64,000 bases of DNA, taken from NCBI RefSeq assembly GCF_000948985.2, contig NZ_CP059733.1, positions 2,914,001-2,978,000 of the forward strand, read 5' to 3'. The notes under the pieces were generated by a model, which searched no databases, was not told where the DNA came from, and saw nothing but the letters and a program-made list of their open reading frames with translations. Origin of the DNA: Thalassomonas viridans. GTDB taxonomy: Bacteria > Pseudomonadota > Gammaproteobacteria > Enterobacterales > Alteromonadaceae. Shown in pieces: positions 31,238-39,781 of this stretch (positions within the stretch are counted from its first letter, which is position 1; every line of letters begins with the position of its first letter). The position numbers and the translations under genes were made by a program.

Positions 31238-34200
31238 ATGAAAAATCTTCTCAGCTCTCCCTTGGTGCGTATCAGTGCTGGTCTGGTAATGCTTACCTGC
31301 AGCATCTTGTTGGTGTTTGAATTTTTAGGGCTGGTACCCAGCCAGAAGGCGCCGGAATTGAAATTTCGTAAAATGCTGGTTGAGTCGCTTGCGGTGCAGC
31401 TTAACAGCGATATTACCGCTAACCGTGAAGATAATGTCCATAATACACTCAAAGCCGTTGTCAGCCGCAATGCCGGTGTTAAATCTGCCGGGGTACGTTT
31501 AACTTCCAAGCAAATGTTTGCCCAGTTTGGTGACCACCAGCAGGCATGGTTACTTAAACCCGCCGATAAATCCACCGCCTCTCAGGTGCAGGTGCCGGTA
31601 TTTAAAGAAGGTAAACGCTGGGGCACGATAGAAGTCATCTTTGATGAGCTGCCGACGCTGGAAAGCCCATTTTTTATGTTGGTATTGTTTGTCGCCTTAT
31701 CCGGTTTTGTCTGTTACTTATTGTTTTTAAAAAAAACCATGCTGGAGCTGGATCCCGGCTCAGTGATCCCCGACCGGGTGCGCAACGCATTAAATACCTT
31801 ATCCGATGGCTTATTGATTCTTGACAGTAAAGAACAAATTATTTTTTCCAATGAGCCTTTCCTGAAGAAGTCGGCGCTGTCGAGTGAATCCCTGATGGGA
31901 AAAAAAGCTTCTGAGCTGGACTGGCTGTTCGAAGAAGCACAGGAAGTTCTCCCCTGGTCAGCCATATTACAAGGCGGTCCGGCGGTTAATGGCGTTGCCC
32001 TGAGATTGACCGCAAGATCAGGCAATCAGGTTGCTTTTAAAGTCAATGTGTCTCCTATTGGCCGTAGCGAAAAAATCACCCGCGGCGCCCTGGTTACCTT
32101 TAACGATATTACCGAACTGGAAATAAAGAATACTGAGCTGGGGCAACTGCTGGATAAGCTCAAGCTCAGCCAAAAAGAGATCACTGCGCAGAATAAGGAA
32201 CTTAAGTATCTGGCGACCCGGGATCCGCTGACCGGTTGTCTTAATCGCCGTTCTTTTTTTGAAGGCCTCAGGGTTTTGATCGAAGAGGAAAAAAACCAGA
32301 ACAATTCGCTGAGCTGCATCATGTCGGATATAGACCACTTTAAGTCGGTTAACGACACCTACGGGCATGCGGTGGGGGATAAAGTGATTAAAACGGTGGC
32401 GAAAATATTAAAACAGGTATCCCGTACCAATGATCTGGTGGGGCGCTACGGCGGTGAAGAGTTTTGTATGGTGCTGCCGGCGACCAAGGCGGAAGAGGCC
32501 GTCCGGGTGGCCGACAGGATACGCCAGGCCATTATGGCAAGCGATATTAGCCTGCCGGAAGGCAAATTTAACGTGACCTCCAGCTTTGGCGTGGCGTGTT
32601 GGTCAAGTCAGCTCGGTAATGCCGAAGCATTTGTCAGCCGGGCCGATGAAGCCTTATATGTTGCCAAAGAAAGCGGCCGTAACCGGGTGGAAACCTGGTG
32701 TCAACAAATGGCGAAATCCGATATAGCTGCCGGTGAAGCAGAAGGCGGAAAAGCGGCAAAAGGCAGGGATGAAATGACCGGGCAGGAAGAGCCGGTAGAA
32801 AACATGGCAGAGCCTACTGCCGAACTGCTTCACTTACCTGAGCATGAGCATGAGCATGAGCATGAGCAGGCGTGCAGGCAGGAAAATGACGGTGGGCATC
32901 AGGATGAGAGCTTGGAGGTCAGCCAGGTTTTCGGTCTGCCCAGCCGTGCCGTGATGCTGGATCGTATTGGCCAGGCCATATACAGGGCTGAACGCAATCA
33001 CAGGAAATTTGCTATTTTGGTTTTGGATCTGGAGAAGGTGCGGCAAATAAGCAATACCTTGGGACACAGCGTCAGTGAAAAATTAATCAGGGAAACGGGT
33101 AACAAAATCAGCCAGATATTTAGAAATACGGATTGTCTTTCTGTTTTTGATAAGGCTGAAAACTGTGTCAGCGTGTCGCAGATCAGCAGCTATGAATTAG
33201 CCCTGTTACTGGATGATTTGGTTCAGGACGAATTTTTGCCCCAGATGTTAAACAGAATATTCCAGTTGCTGGCAAGTCCGGTGAATATTGAGGGCACCGA
33301 TTTGTACCTTGATACCTGTATCGGGGTGAGTTTATACCCGAATGACGGCCAGGAAGCCGATGAGCTGATTGCCAATGCCAGCAGCGCCATGTATGAAGCC
33401 AGGTTAAAATCCGGACGTAATAATTTCCAGTTTTATTCGCCGAAAATCAATCAAAGGGCGAACCGGCAGCTGCGAATGGAAAACGATCTGCATAAAGCCC
33501 TGGAACGGGATGAGTTTTTGGTTTATTACCAGCCCAAGGTAGATATCAGCAGCGGGCAGTTTTGCGGCATGGAGGCCCTGGTGCGCTGGTTACACCCGGA
33601 GGCGGGTATGATAGCTCCGGATCATTTTATTCCCCTGGCGGAAACCAATGGTATTATCGATGCTATTACCGAGAAAGTACTCGCCCAGGTATGCGGGCAT
33701 TTGAACATGTGGCAAGAGGCCGGTTTGGCGTTGCTTCCCGTTGCCATTAACCTGTCCCCGGTGCAATTTAAAAATTCGCAGCTTGCTGCCAGGATCATTC
33801 AGCAGTTAAAACTGGCGGATATTTTGCCTAAATATATAGAGCTGGAAATTACCGAAAATGTTGTTGCCGACAATCTGGAGGCAACAAAAAATGTGATCCA
33901 TGAACTCAGCGATGCCGGATTTAGTATTTCCCTCGATGATTTTGGCACCGGCTATTGTTCCTACAGCTATTTAAAGAATTTTCCCGTGGATAAAATTAAG
34001 ATAGACAGGTCTATTATCGCGGATTTTACCGAGAATACCTTTGATGCCGCGATTGTCAATTCTATCATTACTTTGGCAGATCACCTGGGGTTAAAGATTG
34101 TCGCCGAAGGGGTCGAAACCGGCGAACAGCTGAAATTTTTACGCGATCTCAATTGTCATCAGGTACAGGGATACCTGATCAGTAAACCCGTACCTTATGA

Positions 34201-34345
34201 ACAGGCCACGGAGTTTTTATCAAATCCGTCATTCATCAGCAAAAAAGTCCAAACCTGTCTGACTCAGGAAATTCAGGCATTGACCCGGGAGCAAGAGAAC
34301 TTTCAGGTGGAGCTTACCGGAATTTTAAATAAAGCCCCTTACTGA
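31238..34345 (+). CDS. Membrane c-di-GMP enzyme: PAS, GGDEF, degenerate GGDEF, EAL
   Basis: The 1035-residue protein has two membrane helices (about 10-30 and 145-165) around a small periplasmic domain. A PAS-like domain (about 180-290), a coiled coil (290-325) and an intact GGDEF domain follow, with GGEEF at 405-409 and an inhibitory RxxD site at 396-399, five residues before it. A low-complexity linker with EHEHEHEHE leads to a second GGDEF-like domain (about 565-740) that has lost the signature. A complete EAL domain (about 750-1000) has MEALVRW, LEITENV, LDDFGTGY, DKIKIDRS and AEGVET. Both synthesis and breakdown of c-di-GMP are possible. It follows the LEPR-XLL gene by 192 bp, suggesting control of that surface system. 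Confidence 0.92.
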   Translation: MKNLLSSPLVRISAGLVMLTCSILLVFEFLGLVPSQKAPELKFRKMLVESLAVQLNSDITANREDNVHNTLKAVVSRNAGVKSAGVRLTSKQMFAQFGDHQQAWLLKPADKSTASQVQVPVFKEGKRWGTIEVIFDELPTLESPFFMLVLFVALSGFVCYLLFLKKTMLELDPGSVIPDRVRNALNTLSDGLLILDSKEQIIFSNEPFLKKSALSSESLMGKKASELDWLFEEAQEVLPWSAILQGGPAVNGVALRLTARSGNQVAFKVNVSPIGRSEKITRGALVTFNDITELEIKNTELGQLLDKLKLSQKEITAQNKELKYLATRDPLTGCLNRRSFFEGLRVLIEEEKNQNNSLSCIMSDIDHFKSVNDTYGHAVGDKVIKTVAKILKQVSRTNDLVGRYGGEEFCMVLPATKAEEAVRVADRIRQAIMASDISLPEGKFNVTSSFGVACWSSQLGNAEAFVSRADEALYVAKESGRNRVETWCQQMAKSDIAAGEAEGGKAAKGRDEMTGQEEPVENMAEPTAELLHLPEHEHEHEHEQACRQENDGGHQDESLEVSQVFGLPSRAVMLDRIGQAIYRAERNHRKFAILVLDLEKVRQISNTLGHSVSEKLIRETGNKISQIFRNTDCLSVFDKAENCVSVSQISSYELALLLDDLVQDEFLPQMLNRIFQLLASPVNIEGTDLYLDTCIGVSLYPNDGQEADELIANASSAMYEARLKSGRNNFQFYSPKINQRANRQLRMENDLHKALERDEFLVYYQPKVDISSGQFCGMEALVRWLHPEAGMIAPDHFIPLAETNGIIDAITEKVLAQVCGHLNMWQEAGLALLPVAINLSPVQFKNSQLAARIIQQLKLADILPKYIELEITENVVADNLEATKNVIHELSDAGFSISLDDFGTGYCSYSYLKNFPVDKIKIDRSIIADFTENTFDAAIVNSIITLADHLGLKIVAEGVETGEQLKFLRDLNCHQVQGYLISKPVPYEQATEFLSNPSFISKKVQTCLTQEIQALTREQENFQVELTGILNKAPY
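32839..32868 (+). repeat. Hexanucleotide tandem repeat TGAGCA x5 inside the GGDEF/EAL gene
   Basis: Five perfect copies of TGAGCA encode the alternating Glu-His stretch in the linker between the two GGDEF regions. Gain or loss of one unit keeps the frame and would only lengthen or shorten the linker by two residues. The His cluster could bind metal. Confidence 0.85.
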
Positions 34346-34481
34346 GCCCGGCATAGCCTTATCTGTCAGCAAAACGTTTTAGGAAGTTATTTGACATTTC
34401 TCTGTACAGCTACTCGCGAAAGAGTGGGTTCATTTCTATACTGCCAGTAAGCTCTTCGGGGAAAAGTGTTTAATAATCAAT

Positions 34482-35420
34482 ATGCAAAACCTTATTAGTG
34501 CGGTTGTGGAACAGGTAGGTTCGATAGTGCTGGGCAAACCCCGGGAGATCCGCCTGGCCCTGGCCTGCCTGCTGGCCCAGGGGCACATTCTGATCGAGGA
34601 TTTGCCCGGTATGGGCAAAACGACCCTGGCCCAGGTGTTGGCAAAAACCTTAGGTTTAAGCTACCAGAGAACTCAGTTCACCAGCGACCTGTTGCCGGCG
34701 GATGTCACAGGTATATCGATTTACCATAATGAAACCAAACAGTTTGAGCTCCATAAAGGACCTATTTTCAACCAAGTGGTTTTAGCCGATGAAATAAACC
34801 GCGCCAACCCGAAAACCCAGAGCGCACTGTTGGAAGCCATGGCCGAACACCAGGTTAGTATTGACGGTACCACCTATGAACTGCCTTCGCCGTTTTTTGT
34901 TATTGCCACGCAAAATCCCCTCAGCCATGCCGGTACTTACCCTTTGCCTGAATCCCAGCTGGATCGTTTTATGATGCGCATCTCCCTGGGCTTTCCCGAT
35001 GTTGTGGCTGAAAAGCTGATTCTGTTAAGTGAAGACAGGGACCGGCAATTTATGCACTTGCGTCCTTGCCTTGAACCCGGGCAGCTGCTGGCGATACAAA
35101 AAAAGATCGACAAGCTGGCCGCCAGCGATGCCGTGCTCGACTATATCATTGCCTTATGCCATGTTAGCCGGGGACAGGATGAAAACTTCAGGCCCTTATC
35201 CCCCCGGGCAGGTAAGGCCCTGTTAAAGGCGGCCAAGGCCTGGGCATTTATGGAAAACCGTGATTTTGTCCATCCCGAAGATGTACAGGCGGTGTTCGCC
35301 GCTGTATGCCAGCACCGCCTGGAAATTGTTTCCGATGCTTTTTCCGGCCATAAAGAGGGGCTGGCATTACGGGTACTGGAGCAGGTCGACCCCACAGATC
35401 CTTTGGTCAACTTGTCTTAA
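34482..35420 (+). CDS. MoxR-family AAA+ ATPase
   Basis: The 312-residue protein is a typical MoxR ATPase: Walker A LPGMGKTTLA (41-50), the LLPADVTG block, Walker B VVLADEINRANPKTQSALLEAM (given in part), sensor VIATQNP and a C-terminal lid with LSPRAGKALLKAAKAWA. MoxR proteins act as chaperone-like ATPases with vWA or DUF58 partners. Here the partner genes follow at once (5-bp gaps), giving the widespread moxR-DUF58-transglutaminase set. TATACT at 34437-34442 may be the -10 of its promoter; a TTGACA at 34391-34396 is too far away to pair with it. Confidence 0.92.
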   Translation: MQNLISAVVEQVGSIVLGKPREIRLALACLLAQGHILIEDLPGMGKTTLAQVLAKTLGLSYQRTQFTSDLLPADVTGISIYHNETKQFELHKGPIFNQVVLADEINRANPKTQSALLEAMAEHQVSIDGTTYELPSPFFVIATQNPLSHAGTYPLPESQLDRFMMRISLGFPDVVAEKLILLSEDRDRQFMHLRPCLEPGQLLAIQKKIDKLAASDAVLDYIIALCHVSRGQDENFRPLSPRAGKALLKAAKAWAFMENRDFVHPEDVQAVFAAVCQHRLEIVSDAFSGHKEGLALRVLEQVDPTDPLVNLS

Positions 35421-35425
35421 ACCTT

Positions 35426-36421
35426 ATGTTTGGCGCCGGGACTCTGCTTAAGGTTAAATCCGCTGTTAAACGCCGCTTTTCCCTCTGGCTGCAGCAACGT
35501 TTGCCGGCGGAAAAATACCAGCTGCTACACCGGGGAAATATTTTTATCCTACCCAGCCGTTTCGGCTGCGCCTATTTATTACTGGTGTTGCTGATCTTTT
35601 TATTGGGCACTAATTATCAGAATAATGTCATTATTTTAATGAGCTACCTGATGGGGAGCCTTTTTATTACTGTGATGTTGCAAAGTTTTTTTAATCTCAG
35701 CGGACTGGCGCTTAGCTGTCACGGGCAATGCAGCGGTTATGCCGGCCAGGGGCTGAGCATGCCGGTGACCTTACTCAGTAAGATCCCCCGCTATGATGTA
35801 AGCTTGTCTTTTGCCGGGCAACAGCCGGTGCATATCGGCGTTGTCCGGGCGGAACAAATGTCCCTGAACCTGCCTTTTTTTTCAAAAGTACGGGGGGTGA
35901 TAGATCCCGGGCGTATCACGGTTAAAAGTGAATACTCCTTGGGGCTTTTTGTTTGTTGGACCCGGCTGGATTTTGGCTGTTCCTGCATCGTTTACCCCCA
36001 GGCGAAATTGCCCGGCGGATCCTTATTGTATTTTTCAAAAAGCGGCGGCGATAAGGAAAATACCGGTAAAACCAGCACAGGGGCGGAAGATTTTTATGAA
36101 TTGAAAGCCTATGTCCCGGGGGAGCCGTTTAACCGGGTTGCCTGGAAGCAGTTTGCCCGGGGGCAGGGTAAATATACCAAGCACTACCGGCAACAACAGG
36201 GGGACGTCCTTTGGCTGACGCTGGCGGACATGCCGGGGCCAGATACGGAAACCAAATTACAATATTTGTGTTGCCTGCTTTTACATTACCAGAATGAAAA
36301 TTACCAATACGGGCTGGAGCTTGGGGGACAGGAATTTCAAGCCGGCAGTGGCGACTTTCATCTGAAAACCTGTTTGCGGGCGCTGGCGGCTTATCCGCAA
36401 TCGCAAGCAAGGGAGCACTAG
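35426..36421 (+). CDS. DUF58 domain membrane protein
   Basis: The 331-residue protein has two adjacent N-terminal membrane helices (about 49-66 and 69-90, FGCAYLLLVLLIFLLGTNY and VIILMSYLMGSLFITVMLQ). An extracytoplasmic-like beta region and the DUF58 core follow, with DFYELKAYVPGEPFNRVAWKQFARGQGKY-type sequence near 215-243 (seen as YVPGEPFNRVAWK). DUF58 proteins are regular partners of MoxR ATPases; the biochemical role is not defined. The gene sits 5 bp after moxR and 4 bp before the transglutaminase gene. Confidence 0.88.
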   Translation: MFGAGTLLKVKSAVKRRFSLWLQQRLPAEKYQLLHRGNIFILPSRFGCAYLLLVLLIFLLGTNYQNNVIILMSYLMGSLFITVMLQSFFNLSGLALSCHGQCSGYAGQGLSMPVTLLSKIPRYDVSLSFAGQQPVHIGVVRAEQMSLNLPFFSKVRGVIDPGRITVKSEYSLGLFVCWTRLDFGCSCIVYPQAKLPGGSLLYFSKSGGDKENTGKTSTGAEDFYELKAYVPGEPFNRVAWKQFARGQGKYTKHYRQQQGDVLWLTLADMPGPDTETKLQYLCCLLLHYQNENYQYGLELGGQEFQAGSGDFHLKTCLRALAAYPQSQAREH

Positions 36422-36425
36422 CCAA

Positions 36426-38480
36426 ATGTACGCTGGTGATAAAGCAGCATTTGCCCTGAGCAGGGAGGTTGGTTGGCTGTTAATTTGCTGCCAGGCGGTT
36501 AATCTGCTTACCTTGTATCAGGAGCTGGCATCCTGGATGCTGGCAGTTTTGGCCCTGTGCCTGTGCTGGCAGATCTTAATGGTGCATTATCAAAAATCCC
36601 GTCCCCCCAAGACGGTGATGGCCATTTTTGCCCTGGGGGGCTGCCTGGTATTGGTTATCTTGGGATTTGAACTGGGATTATTACTGGCCATGTTGCACCT
36701 GCTGTGTTTTTCTTATGTGCTAAAAGCACTGGAAATCAACGGGCGGGGGGATTTTTACCTGGTGGTCCTGCTGGGTTTTTTCCTCCTGGTATCATCCCTG
36801 ATTTTTCAGCAGGATCTGCAATTTACCTTAGTGATCCTGTTATGTTTGCTGCTGAATATCAGTTTGCTGCTCAGTTATTTTTCATCCGTCTCTCCCGGGC
36901 TTTCTACACTTAAGACCAGTGGGGTACTGGTTTTGCATAGCATGCCGTTAACCTTGGTCTTGTTCGTTATTTTTCCTCGGCTATCGCCGTTCTGGCAAGT
37001 GCCTATGGCCAAAACCTCCGCCACAGGATTATCTGAAAATGTTGCGCCGGGAGATATTGCCAGCCTGGCGCTGTCCGACAAACTGGCGTTTCGGGTGAAT
37101 TTTGACCGTATCCGACCGGATTATAGCCAGCTTTACTGGCGCGCCCTGGTGCTGGAAAATTATGACGGCAGGCGCTGGCAAATGGCGCCTGAGTATAAGA
37201 GCAAGCTTAAGCAAATATTTATTGCTCCGCTGGCCGGCCAAACGCCCCCCGAAGGCAGAAAGCTGAGCTATCAGGTGATTGCCGAGGCCAGTTTTCGAAA
37301 ATGGTTGTTTGCCCTGGATCTGGCGACATTGCCGACCGAGGACAATGATGTCCGCAAGCAGCTGATCCAGTTGCCTGATTATAGCCTGCGCAGCCGTAAG
37401 CCCCTCACCAAAGCCATAAGCTACCGGGTGGATACCTACCCGGATGCCCCGCTGGATCTGCAGCTCCCCGGCCACCTTATCCGGCGTAACCTGGATTATC
37501 CCGCTAATGCCAATCCCAAATTAGTCCGGGAAGTGGCAGGTTTAAGGCAAGCCCACCCCGACGATAGCGATCTGGTGCAGGCGGTACTGGAGCATTTTAA
37601 CCGGCAACCGTTTCGCTATACCCTGCAGCCCCCGCTGTTAAATGAAAACAGCCTGGATCAGTTCTACTTTGAAACCCGGGCAGGGTTTTGTGTGCATTAT
37701 GCCAGCACCTTTGCCTTTATGATGCGGGTTGCCGGTATTCCCGCCCGCCTGGTAACCGGATATCTGGGGGGAGAGCATAACCCGCAGGGGGAGTATTACA
37801 GCATCTATCAATATGATGCCCATGCCTGGGTGGAAATCTGGCAACCGGGCAAGGGCTGGCAAAGAATAGATCCTACCGCCGCGGTTAACCCGGAGCGGGT
37901 GGAAAACGGTTTATCGGCATTGCTGCTGCAAGAACAGTCCCGCCTTAGCGGCGATTTTTTTAGCCTGCAAAGGCTTAAGCAGTTTGCCTGGCTTAACGAA
38001 TTGCGCCTGCAGCTTGACGCCATAGATTACCAGTGGACGCGCCTGGTGCTGGGTTATAGCGTTGCTAAGCAATACCGGCTGTTATCTTCCTGGTTTGGCC
38101 GGCAGGTGTCATGGAAAGTTGCCGGGCTGATCACCGGGGCGGTGATGCTGACCCTGGCGGTCTTGTGGTGGTTTTACCGGCGTTCCGCGACTGAAGATCC
38201 CCGGGATCCCGGATTAATTTTATACCGGCAGGCCCTGAAGTTGTTGTCGGAAAAAGGCTGGCAGAAACCTTTGTCTGAAACGGCTAAGGGCTTTGCCGGG
38301 CGGCTCGCCCGGCGCTGTCCCGAAGTGGCCGGTAGTTTTACCGAGCTGACGGAAGTTTTTGAACAACTGAGCTATCAGTCTTTGTCTGTTGCCGAGAAAA
38401 AAGCAGGGGTAGCCCGGATGCAAACCCTGCTTCACGAATGCAAACAGCGGCTTAAAACCTTGAAAAAAAACAGGGTCTAG
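36426..38480 (+). CDS. TgpA-like transglutaminase-domain membrane protein
   Basis: The 684-residue protein has a DUF3488-type N-terminal membrane block (about five or six helices, residues 15-190), a periplasmic transglutaminase-like domain and a further helix (about 560-580) before a cytosolic tail. The catalytic triad is intact: Cys422 (RAGFCVHYAS), His466 (YDAHAWVEI) and Asp482 (RIDPTAA). Pseudomonas TgpA is the studied member and is important for viability. The role may be peptide or protein cross-linking or proteolysis in the periplasm. It closes the moxR operon. Its 3' end overlaps the convergent DUF2982-like gene by 29 bp. Confidence 0.92.
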   Translation: MYAGDKAAFALSREVGWLLICCQAVNLLTLYQELASWMLAVLALCLCWQILMVHYQKSRPPKTVMAIFALGGCLVLVILGFELGLLLAMLHLLCFSYVLKALEINGRGDFYLVVLLGFFLLVSSLIFQQDLQFTLVILLCLLLNISLLLSYFSSVSPGLSTLKTSGVLVLHSMPLTLVLFVIFPRLSPFWQVPMAKTSATGLSENVAPGDIASLALSDKLAFRVNFDRIRPDYSQLYWRALVLENYDGRRWQMAPEYKSKLKQIFIAPLAGQTPPEGRKLSYQVIAEASFRKWLFALDLATLPTEDNDVRKQLIQLPDYSLRSRKPLTKAISYRVDTYPDAPLDLQLPGHLIRRNLDYPANANPKLVREVAGLRQAHPDDSDLVQAVLEHFNRQPFRYTLQPPLLNENSLDQFYFETRAGFCVHYASTFAFMMRVAGIPARLVTGYLGGEHNPQGEYYSIYQYDAHAWVEIWQPGKGWQRIDPTAAVNPERVENGLSALLLQEQSRLSGDFFSLQRLKQFAWLNELRLQLDAIDYQWTRLVLGYSVAKQYRLLSSWFGRQVSWKVAGLITGAVMLTLAVLWWFYRRSATEDPRDPGLILYRQALKLLSEKGWQKPLSETAKGFAGRLARRCPEVAGSFTELTEVFEQLSYQSLSVAEKKAGVARMQTLLHECKQRLKTLKKNRV

Positions 38481-39159
38481 CCCGTGTGTAGCGGGCGGTG
38501 GCGCTTTTACATTGGCTCAGAAGCCGGGAGAAATCGGCGAGATCCCTGTCGATGGCGGTGTCGGGAATAAAAAGGTGGTAGCCCAGGGCCTTATGCAAGG
38601 CGCAGCTATGGTGCAAAAAGCCGGCAACAGGACCTTTAATACTGGTGCCGTCGGCTAACTTATAGGGTAGAAAATTCATGGTGCCTTGCTCTAACGTCAT
38701 TAAGTTATTGCGCAGGCAATACAGGGTTAACGGCCTTTGCTCGTGGATCAGGCGGTTTGCCATGCGCGGGGAAATATTGCCGGCGAGACAGTCAATACTT
38801 TTCAGCCGTATACCCAGGTAGGGAAGCTCCTGCATGTCGATGCCGCGGGTTTCCCTGACGGGATTGATCCTCAGGGTATCCTGCCATAACAGACGCCATT
38901 TGCCATGCCTGTGCCGATAGCATAAAGCGGCAGGGGTGATAAAAAAGCTGAATTTGGGTTCCATTAACTTCACCAGGCCGGTCAGGCAAGTCACCAGCGC
39001 GACTAAGTCAATGAAAATTAAGGTGAGTCTTGCCTGCTGCCAGAAAAATACCGAGCAGAGTAAAGCGAGCAGCAATAAAAGGCAGCCCAGGCAAAGTAAA
39101 AATAATCCGTGATTTTTTGCTTTGGCCTTGATAGTGATGCAGGGCAGACTGGCATTCAT
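38452..39159 (-). CDS. DUF2982-like membrane protein
   Basis: The 235-residue protein has two close N-terminal membrane helices (about 17-39 and 46-66). A soluble domain follows with the runs LWQDTLRINPVRETRGIDMQELPYLG (seen as LRINPVRETRG) and LPYKLADGTSIKGPVAGFLH. I recognise it as resembling the DUF2982 family of Alteromonadales, from memory and without a search. Function unknown. It reads toward the transglutaminase gene and its last ten codons overlap it on the opposite strand. Confidence 0.65.
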   Translation of the reverse strand: MNASLPCITIKAKAKNHGLFLLCLGCLLLLLALLCSVFFWQQARLTLIFIDLVALVTCLTGLVKLMEPKFSFFITPAALCYRHRHGKWRLLWQDTLRINPVRETRGIDMQELPYLGIRLKSIDCLAGNISPRMANRLIHEQRPLTLYCLRNNLMTLEQGTMNFLPYKLADGTSIKGPVAGFLHHSCALHKALGYHLFIPDTAIDRDLADFSRLLSQCKSATARYTRARPCFFSRF

Positions 39160-39268
39160 TTTCTTGTCATAAACTCGGGTTATATTGTTAACTATGACAA
39201 AATTTGTGCTTGTTTGAAAGTTGAATAAAGGCTAACTTTTATATTAATGACCCTGTCGGAGATATGAG

Positions 39269-39598
39269 ATGTCGCATTATCATACGGAAAGCAAAACAAC
39301 CTATGAAATGGCTAAAATTGTCGCGGCATTAAGTTATCTGACTATCATCGGCTGGATGCTGGCGATCATTCTCTACGGCTTTCACAAGTCCACCTTTGCC
39401 CGCTTTCATTTAAGGCAATCCCTGGGGTTGATTATCACGGCGGCGGTATTGTCTTTTATTCCCTTAATCGGCTGGCTGCTTAATATCGGCGTGGTCTTTT
39501 TGTGGTTTTTGGCCCTTTATTACGCCCTTGCCGGGCATAAGCGATCTGTGCCCTTATTGGGGGACTTTTACCAGAGACATCTGGATTTTATCTGCTGA
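39269..39598 (+). CDS. Small DUF4870/Tic20-like membrane protein
   Basis: The 109-residue protein has three hydrophobic segments: IVAALSYLTIIGWMLAIILYG (about 17-37), LGLIITAAVLSFIPLIGWLL (about 51-70) and a third running on from it (to about 88). It also carries the FARFHLRQSLGL motif typical of DUF4870 and related four-helix proteins. The function is unknown. A GGAG site stands 7 bases before the ATG at 39269. The gap to recC (183 bp) holds no supported gene. Confidence 0.75.
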   Translation: MSHYHTESKTTYEMAKIVAALSYLTIIGWMLAIILYGFHKSTFARFHLRQSLGLIITAAVLSFIPLIGWLLNIGVVFLWFLALYYALAGHKRSVPLLGDFYQRHLDFIC

Positions 39599-39781
39599 TA
39601 GCCCAATTGATGCCCGGCGGTTAAGCCCGCCTGGCCCGGTATTTCCTTATTTCGGCCATGCCTGGCTAATTAATCATCATTTTGATTTTCTTTGGGGTTT
39701 TTCTGCGGTTTTCACTAGTCTTGCCCGGGGCCATGTGATTAAATTTACCGATAAGAAAAAAGCCCGAAGACCAATACAAGC

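Noticed and set aside
34482..35420. MoxR gene as the missing norQ partner of norD
   Set aside because: It sits 13 kb from norD in a moxR-DUF58-transglutaminase operon and has the MoxR rather than NorQ context.
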